NCBI RefSeq assembly: GCF_028682455.1
Contig: NZ_JANHLD010000002.1
Location: forward strand, 434,001 to 498,000
DNA from: Pseudomonas putida
GTDB lineage: Bacteria; Pseudomonadota; Gammaproteobacteria; Pseudomonadales; Pseudomonadaceae
Length of the DNA stretch: 64,000 bases
Reading direction: 5' to 3'
Translations under genes and position numbers: made by a program
Shown here: positions 44,343-54,089 of the stretch, in pieces
How the letters are laid out: each line of letters starts with the position of its first letter
Position numbering within the stretch: position 1 is the stretch's first letter
The notes under the pieces: model-generated
The model's input: the letters and a program-made list of their open reading frames with translations, nothing else
Databases searched by the model: none
Told to the model about the DNA's origin: nothing

Positions 44343-45495
44343 GCTGCGCAGCCGCGCCGTGTTGGCCAGGCTGGTCGGCTTTGCCACGGTCAGCCGAGAC
44401 TCCAACCTTGCCTTGATCGAGTTCGTGCGCGACTACCTGCAGGACCTGGGTGTGAGCTGCGAGCTGATCTACAACGCCGAGCGCAGCAAGGCCAACCTGC
44501 TGGCCAGTATCGGCCCGGCAGTGGCGGGTGGCGTGGTGCTGTCGGGTCACACCGACGTGGTACCGGTGGACGGTCAGGCCTGGACAGTCGAGCCGTTCAA
44601 CCTGACCGAGCGCGACGGCAGGCTGTACGGACGCGGCGCCGCCGACATGAAGGGCTACCTGGCCTCGGTGCTGGCCGCCGTGCCGATGTTCCTGGACAGC
44701 GACTTGCGCCGCCCAGTGCACCTGGCGTTCTCCTATGACGAGGAGGTCGGCTGCCTGGGCGTGCGCAGCCTGCTGGAGGTGCTGCCCCAGCGCATCGCCC
44801 AGCCTGTGCTGTGCCTGATCGGCGAGCCCACCGAGCTCAAGCCGGTGCTCGGTCACAAGGGCAAGCTGGCCATGCGTTGCCACGTGCACGGTGCGCCGTG
44901 CCATTCGGCCTACGCGCCGTATGGCGTGAACGCCATCGAACAGGCGGCGCGGTTGATCGGTCGCCTGGGCGAGATCGGCCAGCGCCTGGCCGTACCCGAG
45001 CACCACGACCTGCGCTTTGACCCGGCGTTCTCCACGGTGCAGGTAGGGGTGATCCAGGGCGGTACGGCCCTGAACATCGTGCCGTCCGACTGCCGTTTCG
45101 ACTTCGAGGTCCGCGCCTTGCCGGCCTTCGAGCCGCAGGCGGTCGTCGACGAGTTGCACAGCTACGCCGTGCAACAGCTGCTGCCCGCCATGCGCGCGGT
45201 CAACGCCGATACGGCGATTCGCTTCGAACCGATCTCGGCCTACCCGGGCCTGGCGACCGCGCCTGACAGCGCTGCCGCGCAACTGGTTGCACAGCTGTGC
45301 GGCAGCGATGACTTCAGCACCGTGGCCTTCGGCACCGAAGGCGGCCTGTTCGACCAGGCCGGCATCCCGGCAGTGGTATGCGGCCCCGGCAGCATGGACC
45401 AGGGCCACAAGCCCGACGAATTCGTCAGCCTCGAACAGATGGTGGCCTGCGACCGCCTGATGGACCGGCTGGCCGCTTACCTATCTACCCCCTGA
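44335..45495 (+). CDS. M20 peptidase family, acetylornithine deacetylase-like
   Basis: A 386-residue metallo-amidohydrolase. Zinc ligands and catalytic residues are visible: GHTDVVPVDG (His, Asp), GRGAADMKGYLA (bridging Asp), YDEEVGCLG (catalytic Glu-Glu), LIGEPTE and the C-terminal DQGHKPDEFV (His). It hydrolyses an N-acyl group from an amino acid or diamine, as ArgE does. In this operon it more likely processes a catabolic intermediate than arginine biosynthesis. Translationally coupled to the DUF1028 gene. Confidence 0.85.
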   Translation: MSELRSRAVLARLVGFATVSRDSNLALIEFVRDYLQDLGVSCELIYNAERSKANLLASIGPAVAGGVVLSGHTDVVPVDGQAWTVEPFNLTERDGRLYGRGAADMKGYLASVLAAVPMFLDSDLRRPVHLAFSYDEEVGCLGVRSLLEVLPQRIAQPVLCLIGEPTELKPVLGHKGKLAMRCHVHGAPCHSAYAPYGVNAIEQAARLIGRLGEIGQRLAVPEHHDLRFDPAFSTVQVGVIQGGTALNIVPSDCRFDFEVRALPAFEPQAVVDELHSYAVQQLLPAMRAVNADTAIRFEPISAYPGLATAPDSAAAQLVAQLCGSDDFSTVAFGTEGGLFDQAGIPAVVCGPGSMDQGHKPDEFVSLEQMVACDRLMDRLAAYLSTP

Positions 45496-45529
45496 TTCTC
45501 CAACAGCGGATAACAACAAGGAGTCTGCG

Positions 45530-47023
45530 GTGAACGATTTCAAAGACTGGACAACCCTGGCAGCGCGGCAACGGCTGATCGACAGCGCCTTTATCGAGGG
45601 CGAACCCTATGCAGCGCAGAACGGTGCGCGCCTCGAGGTGATCAACCCGGCCACCCAGCGTTTACTGGCCAAGGTGGTTGCCTGTGGCGAAACCGACATC
45701 GACCGCGCCGTGCGCAGCGCCCGCCGTGCCTTCGAGCATGGCCCGTGGGCGCGCATGGCACCGGCCGAACGCAAGGCGATCCTGTTGCGCCTGTCGCAAC
45801 TGATGCTGGAGCACCGGGATGAACTGGCGTTACTCGACTCGCTGAGCATGGGCAAGCCGGTGATGGACGCCTGGAACATCGACGTACCCGGCGCCGCCCA
45901 TGTGTTTGCCTGGTACGGCGAAAGCCTGGACAAGCTTTACGACCAGGTCGCGCCGACCGCCAGCAACGTCCTGGCCACCATCACCCGGGTGCCGCTGGGG
46001 GTGATCGGGGCGGTGGTGCCGTGGAACTTCCCGCTCGACATGGCCGCCTGGAAGCTGGCCCCGGCCCTGGCTGCCGGCAACAGCGTGGTACTCAAGCCCG
46101 CCGAGCAGTCGCCGTTCTCGGCCCTGCGCCTGGCCGAGCTTGCGCTCGAGGCGGGGATCCCGGCCGGCGTGCTCAATGTGGTGCCGGGCCTCGGCGAAGT
46201 GGCCGGGCGGGCCCTGGGCCTGCACATGGACGTGGATGCGCTGGTGTTCACCGGCTCTACCGAGGTGGGCAAGTACTTCATGCAGTACGCCGCGCAGTCG
46301 AACCTCAAGCAGGTGTGGCTGGAATGCGGTGGCAAGAGCCCGAACCTGGTGTTCGCCGATTGCCAGGACCTGGACCTGGCCGCTGAAAAGGCCGCCTTCG
46401 GGATTTTCTTCAACCAGGGCGAAGTCTGCTCGGCCAACTCGCGCCTGCTGGTGCAGCGCTCCATCCATGACGCGTTCGTGCAGCGCTTGATCGACAAGGC
46501 GCGCCAGTGGGCACCCGGCAACCCGCTGGAGCCGGCGAGCAGGGCAGGGGCGATTGTCGATACGCGCCAGACGCAGCGGATCATGCAGTACATCGAGCAA
46601 GCCCAGGCCGAGGGTGCGCACCTGGTCTGCGGCGGCCGGCAACTGAGCGTCGAGGGTTCGGGCAACTTCATCGAGCCGACCATCTTCACCGGCGTGACTG
46701 CCGACATGACCCTGGCCCGCGAAGAGGTCTTCGGGCCGGTGCTGGCCGTCAGCGTGTTCGACGATGAAGACCAGGCGGTGGCGCTGGCCAACGATCACAT
46801 CTATGGCCTGGCCGCCTCGGTGTGGACCGATGACCTCAACCGCGCTCATCGCGTGGCGCGGCGGCTGAATGCCGGGACGGTGTCGGTCAATACCGTCGAC
46901 GCCCTGGATGTCACGGTGCCGTTTGGCGGCGGCAAGCAATCGGGCTTTGGTCGGGACCTGTCCCTGCATTCGTTCGACAAGTACACGCAGCTCAAGACTA
47001 CCTGGGTTCAACTGCGCGGCTGA
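45530..47023 (+). CDS. Aldehyde dehydrogenase, gamma-glutamyl/aminobutyraldehyde (PuuC/KauB) type
   Basis: A 497-residue enzyme with a GTG start at 45530 and AAGGAG 8 bp upstream. Features: [26 protein letters not shown], Glu in WLECGGKSP, nucleophile Cys in NQGEVCSANSR and the C-terminal VPFGGGKQSGFGRDLSLHSF. The C-terminal FGGGKQSGFGRD-SLHS signature is typical of aldehyde dehydrogenases acting on amino-aldehydes from polyamines. It sits between a deacetylase and an amino acid permease. Confidence 0.87.
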   Translation: MNDFKDWTTLAARQRLIDSAFIEGEPYAAQNGARLEVINPATQRLLAKVVACGETDIDRAVRSARRAFEHGPWARMAPAERKAILLRLSQLMLEHRDELALLDSLSMGKPVMDAWNIDVPGAAHVFAWYGESLDKLYDQVAPTASNVLATITRVPLGVIGAVVPWNFPLDMAAWKLAPALAAGNSVVLKPAEQSPFSALRLAELALEAGIPAGVLNVVPGLGEVAGRALGLHMDVDALVFTGSTEVGKYFMQYAAQSNLKQVWLECGGKSPNLVFADCQDLDLAAEKAAFGIFFNQGEVCSANSRLLVQRSIHDAFVQRLIDKARQWAPGNPLEPASRAGAIVDTRQTQRIMQYIEQAQAEGAHLVCGGRQLSVEGSGNFIEPTIFTGVTADMTLAREEVFGPVLAVSVFDDEDQAVALANDHIYGLAASVWTDDLNRAHRVARRLNAGTVSVNTVDALDVTVPFGGGKQSGFGRDLSLHSFDKYTQLKTTWVQLRG

Positions 47024-47072
47024 GCAGCCCCACTCTGTTATCGAAAAGTACAAAAACAAGACGGAGCAACCG

Positions 47073-48512
47073 ATGAACAGCAATGCAAGCGTGACCACTG
47101 GGGCCCTGGCGCCGCCTGTGAGAAGCAAGAAACTGGGCCTGACCGCCTTGTTGGCCGTGGCCATCGGCCTGGTGGTGTCCCAGGGCGTGATGGTGCTGAT
47201 GCTGCAAGGCGTCGGCATCGCCGGGGCCGGCTTTATCGTGCCACTGGCCCTGGCCTGGCTGTTGGCCCTGAGCTATGCCTGCTCGTTTTCCGAGCTTGCG
47301 CTGATGATCCCCCGCGCCGGTAGCCTGAGCAGCTACACCGAGGTGGCGATCGGTCAGTTCCCGGCGATTCTGGCGACCTTCTCCGGCTACGTGGTGGTGG
47401 CGATGTTCGCCCTGTCGGCCGAGCTGCTGCTGATGGAGTTCATCATCGACAAGGTATACCCGCACTCCATGCCGCCACTGACTGTGGCCCTGGGCGTGCT
47501 GGTGCTGTTCACCGTGCTCAACCTGTTCAACATCGACATCTTCGCAAGGCTGCAGACCGTGCTGGCGGTGGTCATGGTCGTGGTGCTGCTGGTGATGGGC
47601 CTTAGCGCGATGAACAGCGATATCGTCTCGCCCAACCCGAGCCTGTTCGAAGGCAGCGGCTGGAACCCGCTGGGCCTGGGAGTGATTGCGCTCACGGCCA
47701 TGGCGGTGTGGGGCTTTGTCGGTGCCGAGTTCGTTTGCCCGCTGGTCGAGGAGACCCGTCGTCCGCAGCGCAACATCCCGGCCTCGATGATGATCGGCCT
47801 GACGGTGATCTTCGTGATCATCGCCCTGTACTGCCTGGGCGCCTTGCTCACCGTGCCCCAGGCCGAACTTGCCAGCAACGTGTTGCCGCACTACCTGTTC
47901 GCTACCACCGTATTCGGCGAGGCGGGCAAGGTGTTTCTGGTGACCGCCGCGATCACCGCTACCTGCAGCACTCTCAACAGCTCCCTGGCGGCCATCCCGC
48001 GCATGCTCCTGGGCATGGCTCGCAATGGCCAGGCGTTCGGGGTACTCAAGCGCGAGAGCAAACGCACCGACGCGCCGTGGGTCGCAGTGCTGTTTGTCTC
48101 GGCGATCACCGGCCTGCCGCTGCTGCTGATGCACGACCACCCGGATGCCATCAACCAGCTGCTGCTGGCGGCGGCACTGGCCTGGCTGCTGGCCTACATC
48201 ATCACCCATGTCAACGTGATCGCCCTGCGCCGGCGCTACCCGCAGGTGGCCCGGCCGTTCCGAACCCCGTTCTACCCGTTGCCTCAGGTGTTCGGTATCG
48301 CCGGCATGCTCTTTGCGATCTGGCATGTCTCGCCGAGCCCGGACATGACCTTCTCGATTTTTGCCTACGCAGGCCTGGTGCTGCTGGTGGTCTCGATCAT
48401 CGCCGTGCTGTGGATCAAGTGCGTGATGGGCAAGCCGCTGTTCAAGCCTGAACCCCTGGAATGTGCATTGAGCACCGCCAACGATAAAAACCCGCAAGGA
48501 GACTCGCAATGA
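47073..48512 (+). CDS. APC-family amino acid/amine permease
   Basis: A 479-residue protein with about 12 membrane segments. The family motif at TM1 is VSQGVMVLMLQGVGIAGAGF, followed by the conserved SFSELALMIPRAGSLSSYTEVAIG. Further conserved parts include GAEFVCPLVEETRRPQRNIP. It probably imports the amine or amino acid degraded by the operon. The ATG at 47073 follows CGGAGCAACCG. Its stop overlaps the aminotransferase start in ATGA. Confidence 0.85.
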   Translation: MNSNASVTTGALAPPVRSKKLGLTALLAVAIGLVVSQGVMVLMLQGVGIAGAGFIVPLALAWLLALSYACSFSELALMIPRAGSLSSYTEVAIGQFPAILATFSGYVVVAMFALSAELLLMEFIIDKVYPHSMPPLTVALGVLVLFTVLNLFNIDIFARLQTVLAVVMVVVLLVMGLSAMNSDIVSPNPSLFEGSGWNPLGLGVIALTAMAVWGFVGAEFVCPLVEETRRPQRNIPASMMIGLTVIFVIIALYCLGALLTVPQAELASNVLPHYLFATTVFGEAGKVFLVTAAITATCSTLNSSLAAIPRMLLGMARNGQAFGVLKRESKRTDAPWVAVLFVSAITGLPLLLMHDHPDAINQLLLAAALAWLLAYIITHVNVIALRRRYPQVARPFRTPFYPLPQVFGIAGMLFAIWHVSPSPDMTFSIFAYAGLVLLVVSIIAVLWIKCVMGKPLFKPEPLECALSTANDKNPQGDSQ

Positions 48513-49891
48513 CCGCTCAAGTGAAACCCGACCGCAGCACCGGCGATTACCAGGCCGCAGATGCCGCGCACCACATCCATGCGTTTCTCGACCAGAAGGC
48601 CCTGAACGAGGAAGGCCCGCGGGTGATCGTGCGCGGTGAAGGCCTGGCCCTGTGGGACAACGACGGCAAGCGCTACCTGGACGGCATGTCGGGCCTGTGG
48701 TGTACCAACCTCGGCTACGGTCGCAAGGACCTGGCCGCTGCCGCCAGCAGACAGCTGGAGCAACTGCCGTACTACAACATGTTCTTCCACACCACCCACC
48801 CGGCGGTGGTCGAGCTGTCGGAGCTGCTATTCAGCCTGCTGCCAGCGCACTACAGCCACGCGATCTACACCAACTCCGGCTCCGAGGCCAACGAGGTGCT
48901 GATCCGTACCGTGCGCCGCTACTGGCAGATCGTCGGCAAGCCGCAGAAGAAGATCATGATCGGTCGCTGGAACGGCTATCACGGCTCGACATTGGGCGCC
49001 ACGGCGCTGGGTGGGATGAAGTTCATGCACGACATGGGCGGGGTGATCCCGGATGTCGCGCACATCGATGAACCCTACTGGTTCGCCCATGAAGGCAACC
49101 TGAGCCCGGCCGAGTTCGGCCTGCGCGCAGCACGCCAACTGGAGGAAAAAATCCTCGAACTGGGTGCCGAGAACGTCGCTGCCTTCGTTGCCGAGCCGTT
49201 CCAGGGTGCTGGCGGCATGATCTTCCCGCCAGAAAGCTACTGGCCGGAAATCCAGCGCATCTGCCGCCAGTACAATGTACTGCTGTGTGCGGATGAAGTG
49301 ATCGGCGGCTTTGGTCGTACCGGCGAGTGGTTCGCCCACCAGCACTTTGGTTTCGAGCCCGACACCCTGTCGATCGCCAAGGGCCTGACCAGCGGCTACA
49401 TCCCCATGGGCGGGCTGGTGCTGTCCAAGCGCATCGCCCAGGCGCTGGTGGAGCAGGGCGGGGTGTTTGCCCACGGCCTGACCTACTCCGGGCACCCAGT
49501 GGCGGCAGCGGTGGCCATCGCCAACCTCAAGGCGCTGCGCGACGAGGGCATCGTCAGCCAGGTGAAGCAGGAGACCGGGCCTTACCTGCAACGCTGTCTG
49601 CGCGAAGTCTTCGGCAATCACCCATTGATCGGCGAAGTGCAGGGCACCGGCCTGGTGGCGGCGCTGCAGTTCGCCGAAGACAAGGCCAGCCGCAAGCGCT
49701 TCGCCAACGAGAACGACATGGCCTGGCGTTGCCGCACCATCGGCTTTGAAGAGGGCCTGATCATCCGCTCGACCCTGGGCCGGATGATCATGGCGCCGGC
49801 ATTGGTGGCCAGCCACGCCGACATCGACGAGCTGGTCGACAAGACCCGCATTGCAGTAGATCGCACCGCCCGCGAATACGGTCGCCTTTAA
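48509..49891 (+). CDS. Class III (omega-amino acid/putrescine:pyruvate type) aminotransferase
   Basis: A 460-residue PLP enzyme. It shows DGMSGLWCTNLGYGRKDL, TNSGSEANEVLIRTVRRYW, WNGYHGSTLGATALGG, VLLCADEVIGGFGRTG (Asp pairing with PLP) and the PLP Lys in LSIAKGLTSGYIPMG. This arrangement matches the SpuC/omega-amino acid:pyruvate group, which deaminates diamines or beta-alanine. The gene overlaps the permease by 4 bp. With the neighbouring aldehyde dehydrogenase it would convert an amine to the carboxylic acid. Confidence 0.9.
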   Translation: MTAQVKPDRSTGDYQAADAAHHIHAFLDQKALNEEGPRVIVRGEGLALWDNDGKRYLDGMSGLWCTNLGYGRKDLAAAASRQLEQLPYYNMFFHTTHPAVVELSELLFSLLPAHYSHAIYTNSGSEANEVLIRTVRRYWQIVGKPQKKIMIGRWNGYHGSTLGATALGGMKFMHDMGGVIPDVAHIDEPYWFAHEGNLSPAEFGLRAARQLEEKILELGAENVAAFVAEPFQGAGGMIFPPESYWPEIQRICRQYNVLLCADEVIGGFGRTGEWFAHQHFGFEPDTLSIAKGLTSGYIPMGGLVLSKRIAQALVEQGGVFAHGLTYSGHPVAAAVAIANLKALRDEGIVSQVKQETGPYLQRCLREVFGNHPLIGEVQGTGLVAALQFAEDKASRKRFANENDMAWRCRTIGFEEGLIIRSTLGRMIMAPALVASHADIDELVDKTRIAVDRTAREYGRL

Positions 49892-49943
49892 GCCCCTGCG
49901 GCCGGTGCGCGCGGGCGTGCCGGCCTTTTCGAGGAACCGCTCC

Positions 49944-50984
49944 ATGTCCAGATCCTTGCGCTGCTGTGTTCCGTTCGCCCTGGCTTTGATCAGTACCGCC
50001 ACGCTGGCGGCGCCCCAGAGCCTCACTGTCATTTCGTTTGGCGGTGCCACCAAGCAGGCCCAGGACAAGGCCTACTTCCAACCCTTCAACGCCAGCGGCG
50101 CAGGACGTATCGTCGCCGGCGAGTACAACGGTGAGCTGTCGAAAATCAAGGCCATGGTCGATGTCGGCCATACCAGCTGGGATGTGGTCGAAGTCGAAAG
50201 CCCGGAGCTGCTGCGTGGCTGTGACGAAGGCCTTTTCGAACGCCTGGACCCGACGCGCTTTGGCGATGCGGCGCAGTTCGTGCCGGGTACCTTGAGCGAA
50301 TGCGGGGTGGCCACCTACGTCTGGTCGATGGTCATGGCCTACGATCACGACAAACTGGCCAAGGCGCCGACCTCCTGGGCGGACTTCTGGAACGTCGCCG
50401 AGTTTCCCGGCAAGCGCGGTTTACGCAAGGGTGCCAAGTACACCCTGGAAATCGCCTTGCTCGCTGACGGCGTCAAGCCAGACCAACTATACGAGGTACT
50501 GGCGACTCCGGAAGGGGTGAGCCGGGCCTTTGCCAAGCTGGACCAGATCAAGGGCAACATCCAGTGGTGGGAGGCCGGCGCCCAACCGGCGCAGTGGTTG
50601 ATCGCCGGTGACGTGGTGATGAGCGCCGCCTACAACGGGCGTATTGCCTCGGCGCAGAAGGAAGGGATGAAACTGGGTATCGTCTGGCCGCAAAGCTTGT
50701 ACGACCCGGAATACTGGGCCGTGGTGAAAGGCACGCCGAACAAGGCACTGGCCGAGGACTTCATCGCCTTTGCCAGCCAGCCGCAGGCGCAGAAGGTGTT
50801 CTCCGAGGAGATTCCCTATGGGCCGGTGCATCGCGACGCACTGAAGCTGTTGCCTGAAGCGGTGCAGCAGCAACTGCCGACGGCCCAGGCCAACCTTGCT
50901 CAGGCGCAGGCAGTGGATGCGGCGTTCTGGGTGGATCATGGAGAAGAGTTGGAGCAGCGTTTCAACGCCTGGGCGGCGCGCTGA
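49944..50984 (+). CDS. Polyamine/spermidine-type ABC substrate-binding protein, orphan
   Basis: A 346-residue periplasmic protein with a signal peptide (1-22, ending TLAAP). It has SLTVISFGGATKQAQDKAYF, WDVVEVESPELLRGCDEGLFERLD and SAAYNGRIASAQKEGM, typical of the PotD/PotF-like group (type II binding protein). GAGGA lies 7-8 bp before the ATG at 49944. No ABC permease or ATPase follows; the next gene is on the opposite strand. It may serve an ABC system elsewhere or a sensing role. Confidence 0.82.
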   Translation: MSRSLRCCVPFALALISTATLAAPQSLTVISFGGATKQAQDKAYFQPFNASGAGRIVAGEYNGELSKIKAMVDVGHTSWDVVEVESPELLRGCDEGLFERLDPTRFGDAAQFVPGTLSECGVATYVWSMVMAYDHDKLAKAPTSWADFWNVAEFPGKRGLRKGAKYTLEIALLADGVKPDQLYEVLATPEGVSRAFAKLDQIKGNIQWWEAGAQPAQWLIAGDVVMSAAYNGRIASAQKEGMKLGIVWPQSLYDPEYWAVVKGTPNKALAEDFIAFASQPQAQKVFSEEIPYGPVHRDALKLLPEAVQQQLPTAQANLAQAQAVDAAFWVDHGEELEQRFNAWAAR

Positions 50985-51006
50985 CAGAGGACCTGTAGCA
51001 ACGCGA

Positions 51007-53394
51007 TCACCCACTGGCCGCCGGTTTGGCCAGTTCAATACCCGCGGCCCCCAGGCGTTTGAGGATTTCAAACAGCAGATCACTTTTGGTGGTGCCGACG
51101 ATGCGCGGGCTGCTGACGTAGCCGGTGACCGTCAGGGTTATGCCATCGGGCGACAGCTTGCTGAAGCGCACGAAGGGCGCGGGTTTGTCGAGGATGGTCT
51201 CGTGTTCGCAATAGGTGTCGTACAGCAGGGTCTGGACTTGCTCGGGGTCGATGTCCAACGGGAACACCAGTTCAAGTGTGGCCACTCCCTGAGCGCTGCC
51301 ACCCAGGGTGACATTGCGCAGGTTCTGCGAAATCAGTTGGGAGTTGGGAACGATGACGATCGAGCGGTCGCTCAGTTGAATTTCGGTGGCGCGCACATTG
51401 ATGCGGCGGATGTCACCCTCGACTCCGCTGATACTGATCAGGTCGCCGACCTTGACCGGACGTTCGGTCAGCAGAATCAAGCCCGAAACGAAGTTCTTGA
51501 CGATTTCCTGCAAGCCGAAGCCGATACCGACCGACAGCGCGCTGACGATCCAGGCCAGGTTGGTCCACTTCACGCCCAGGGCCGACAAGGTCAGCAGAAT
51601 CACCAGCGCATAGCCGATGTTGGCGAACAGCGTGCTGAGCGAGGCACACATGCCCGGGTCCATGTCGGTCTTGGGTAGAAATTCGTTGTCCAGCCAGCGG
51701 CGCAGGGCGCGGATCAGGTAGATACCCAGCCCCAGTGCCAACAGGGCATTGAACAGATGACCCGGAATGATATTGAACTGGCGCAACCCGGCACCACCCA
51801 GGAACGCGACGATGTTGCTGAGCAGTTGCCCGAGCGTGGTGCCTATGCCGCCGACAAATAGCGTGATGACCGCCAGCAGCAACAGTGCGGCGCGACCGAA
51901 ACCGCAGATCAGCGTTTCTACCTGCTCCAGGCGCCGATCACCGATGCCCAGCAGGTCCTTGAGCGCCTTGCCACTGGCCAGCCTGGGCGAAAACAGCGAC
52001 TCGCAAGCGTCCTTGAACACCTGCGTGAGCAGATAGAAGCCGGCGATGAGGATAAAGAACCACACCACCTCATAGGTGATGAACCTGGCCAGCGACACGA
52101 AGCCGGTCAGCAGGGCCAGCACCGATACGAGCATCGCGATGCTGGCGAAGGTGTACACCAGGCCGGCTACGGTCGAGGCGGCTTCGGGCGCGTCGCCGGC
52201 GGCGGCCATCGCCCTTCGCACGCGACTGGTACGCACCAGTAGCACGATGATAATGCCAGTGATCACCAGCGCGGCAATGCCCCGGGCGGCTATCACCAGT
52301 TGGCTGCTCATGCCGGCACCGTTGGCGACCAGCACCACCGTCACCAGAACCAGCAAGGTGCCGGCCAACCACCGGGCAAAAGGCTGCAGTGCCAGGGCGA
52401 CCGGGTCGGCGATGTCTGGCAAGCGCCAGGATGGATGACGGGTCGACAACAATGCGCGGCTCAAGCCGGTAATCAGCACGCAGGTGTACACCAGCTTTTC
52501 GAATTCCCCGGAAAAGGTCGCCAGCGTCGCTGGTAACGGTACCAGGCGAGTACCGGCGTAAAACAACAGCTGTAGCGCGCATCCGGTGCTCAGCAAGGTC
52601 GCCAGCACCGAGGCCAGGGCCAGTGAACTGCGGCGCAAGCGACCCTCGGGCAAGCGGTGCATGCACACCCAGGCCAGCCAGCGCTCGACCAGTCGTCGTC
52701 CCACGGTCCAGACGATCAACGCCAGCAACACCAGTACGACCGTGCGCAAGCGCTGCCCAGGCTGCAACATGTTGTCAGCGGCTTCGCCCAACTGGGCCAT
52801 GAACGCCTGCAGGCGTCGGCGGTCGTCAGGCGAAGGGCTGAACACCGGCGACCAGAACGCTGGATTGAGCAGACTGTGGGTGCTCAAGGTCAGTTCGCTT
52901 TCCAGCATGCTGCGCCGTAGGGCGGCAATCTGAGTGATCAGATTGGTGGCGTTTTCCTTCAGTGCGGCCAAAGTGCCGAGAGTGGCATCGAGGGTGCTTT
53001 TTTGTTCGGTGAGCGAGCCGCGCTGCGCGGCGATGTCTGACTGGCCGGGGGCAAGATTGTCGTCCGAGGTCGGCCCCAATACTTCCAGTTGCGCACGCAG
53101 TTGCTCCTGTTCAGGCAGCAAGGCAGCCGACAGGCGGTTGATATCCAGAATCAGCGCCTGCAGCTTGTCCTGCGGGCCTTCGAGCTGGCTGTAGTTGGTG
53201 GCCTGGGAAATCTGCTGCTTGAGGCTGTCCAGGCGCAGTTGCAGGGCCTGCAAGTCGCTTTGCGAGACCTTGGTGACCGCAGTAGCGCTCGTGGCTGCCG
53301 GTGCGCCTGACAGCTCCACCGCCCACAGGCGTTCGGCCCCCAGCGCCAGTAGCACCAGTGCGATGACGCCGATTAACTTCAATGCATTACCCAT
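51007..53394 (-). CDS. MscS-family mechanosensitive channel with DUF3772 N-terminal region
   Basis: A 795-residue inner-membrane protein. It has a signal or TM1 (residues 1-25), then a periplasmic coiled-coil region (about 40-185), a block of about 10 membrane segments, and the C-terminal MscS channel domain beginning near LSALGVKWTNLAWIVSALSVG and including FGLQEIVKNFVSG, the pore helix. Beta-domain segments such as VEGDIRRINVRATEIQ and VIVPNSQLIS follow. The size matches large MscS relatives (YjeP/MscM class, about 750-1100 aa). It probably releases solutes on osmotic downshift. Confidence 0.88.
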   Translation of the reverse strand: MGNALKLIGVIALVLLALGAERLWAVELSGAPAATSATAVTKVSQSDLQALQLRLDSLKQQISQATNYSQLEGPQDKLQALILDINRLSAALLPEQEQLRAQLEVLGPTSDDNLAPGQSDIAAQRGSLTEQKSTLDATLGTLAALKENATNLITQIAALRRSMLESELTLSTHSLLNPAFWSPVFSPSPDDRRRLQAFMAQLGEAADNMLQPGQRLRTVVLVLLALIVWTVGRRLVERWLAWVCMHRLPEGRLRRSSLALASVLATLLSTGCALQLLFYAGTRLVPLPATLATFSGEFEKLVYTCVLITGLSRALLSTRHPSWRLPDIADPVALALQPFARWLAGTLLVLVTVVLVANGAGMSSQLVIAARGIAALVITGIIIVLLVRTSRVRRAMAAAGDAPEAASTVAGLVYTFASIAMLVSVLALLTGFVSLARFITYEVVWFFILIAGFYLLTQVFKDACESLFSPRLASGKALKDLLGIGDRRLEQVETLICGFGRAALLLLAVITLFVGGIGTTLGQLLSNIVAFLGGAGLRQFNIIPGHLFNALLALGLGIYLIRALRRWLDNEFLPKTDMDPGMCASLSTLFANIGYALVILLTLSALGVKWTNLAWIVSALSVGIGFGLQEIVKNFVSGLILLTERPVKVGDLISISGVEGDIRRINVRATEIQLSDRSIVIVPNSQLISQNLRNVTLGGSAQGVATLELVFPLDIDPEQVQTLLYDTYCEHETILDKPAPFVRFSKLSPDGITLTVTGYVSSPRIVGTTKSDLLFEILKRLGAAGIELAKPAASG

Positions 53395-53462
53395 AGGAAT
53401 GCCCGGTTGTGTTGATCTCCCAGGCTAAGAGGGTAGGTCATTAACGGGGCCACCGCGTGGTC

Positions 53463-53951
53463 TCACGGGGGTGAAACGGTGATCACCGTGGAGCCCGAGA
53501 ACGGCCCCGGGGTAACTGCTCCGCGGGTGCTCAAGGTCGAAGTGATATCGAGCCAGGTACTCAGGCCACTCGAAACCGCCACATTGATACCCGCGCTGGC
53601 GTCTTTACCGTTGACGGTTATCGTCGAGTACAGACTGTTGTCGCTTCTGAGTTGCACGCCTGAAGCGTTTGTTCTGGATGCCGAGACAGTAACGCTGGCC
53701 GGGCCCAGGCACTGCAAACTGAGCCGGGTCGAGGCCTTTGCACCGTCCAGGGCATTGTCAAGCAGGTCTTTATGGTTGATCGTGGGGACGCCCTTGATCT
53801 CGCATTTCAGCGGATGCGTAGCAACACGGGTGCATGGGCCGAAAAGACCTTGGTCACCCATTTGACCGGAACTGACTTTCGAGTAGCTGAACGTCACACA
53901 GAGTTCCGCATCGATGGCGAACGCTACCGCCAGGCACAGCCTGCACTACAT
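53463..53951 (-). pseudogene. Fimbrial adhesin (MrpH-like) gene with defective start
   Basis: The frame encodes about 160 residues including GVPTINHKDLLDNALDGA, SVTVSASRTNASGVQLRSDN, a GKDASAGINVAVSSGLS segment and STRGAVTPGPFSGSTVITVS, a beta-rich fimbrial adhesin pattern of MrpH type. The putative ATG at 53951-53949 is followed at once by an in-frame TAG (53948-53946) and then by a hydrophobic signal-like RLCLAVAFAIDAELC. A GTG at 53897 is a possible internal start but would drop the signal peptide. No usher or chaperone gene is near. I judge it decayed, though an unusual start cannot be excluded. Confidence 0.6.
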
Positions 53952-54089
53952 TGCCGGTGGGCACTTTTATGCCATTGGGGACGTGCTCACCGCGCGCGTC
54001 GAAGACAACGATTCCTGACGCCCGCGGATAGCATCGCCAGCAAGGCCGGCTCCGACAATATGAGCCGAGTGCCGGCGAGTTGCGGCAAA

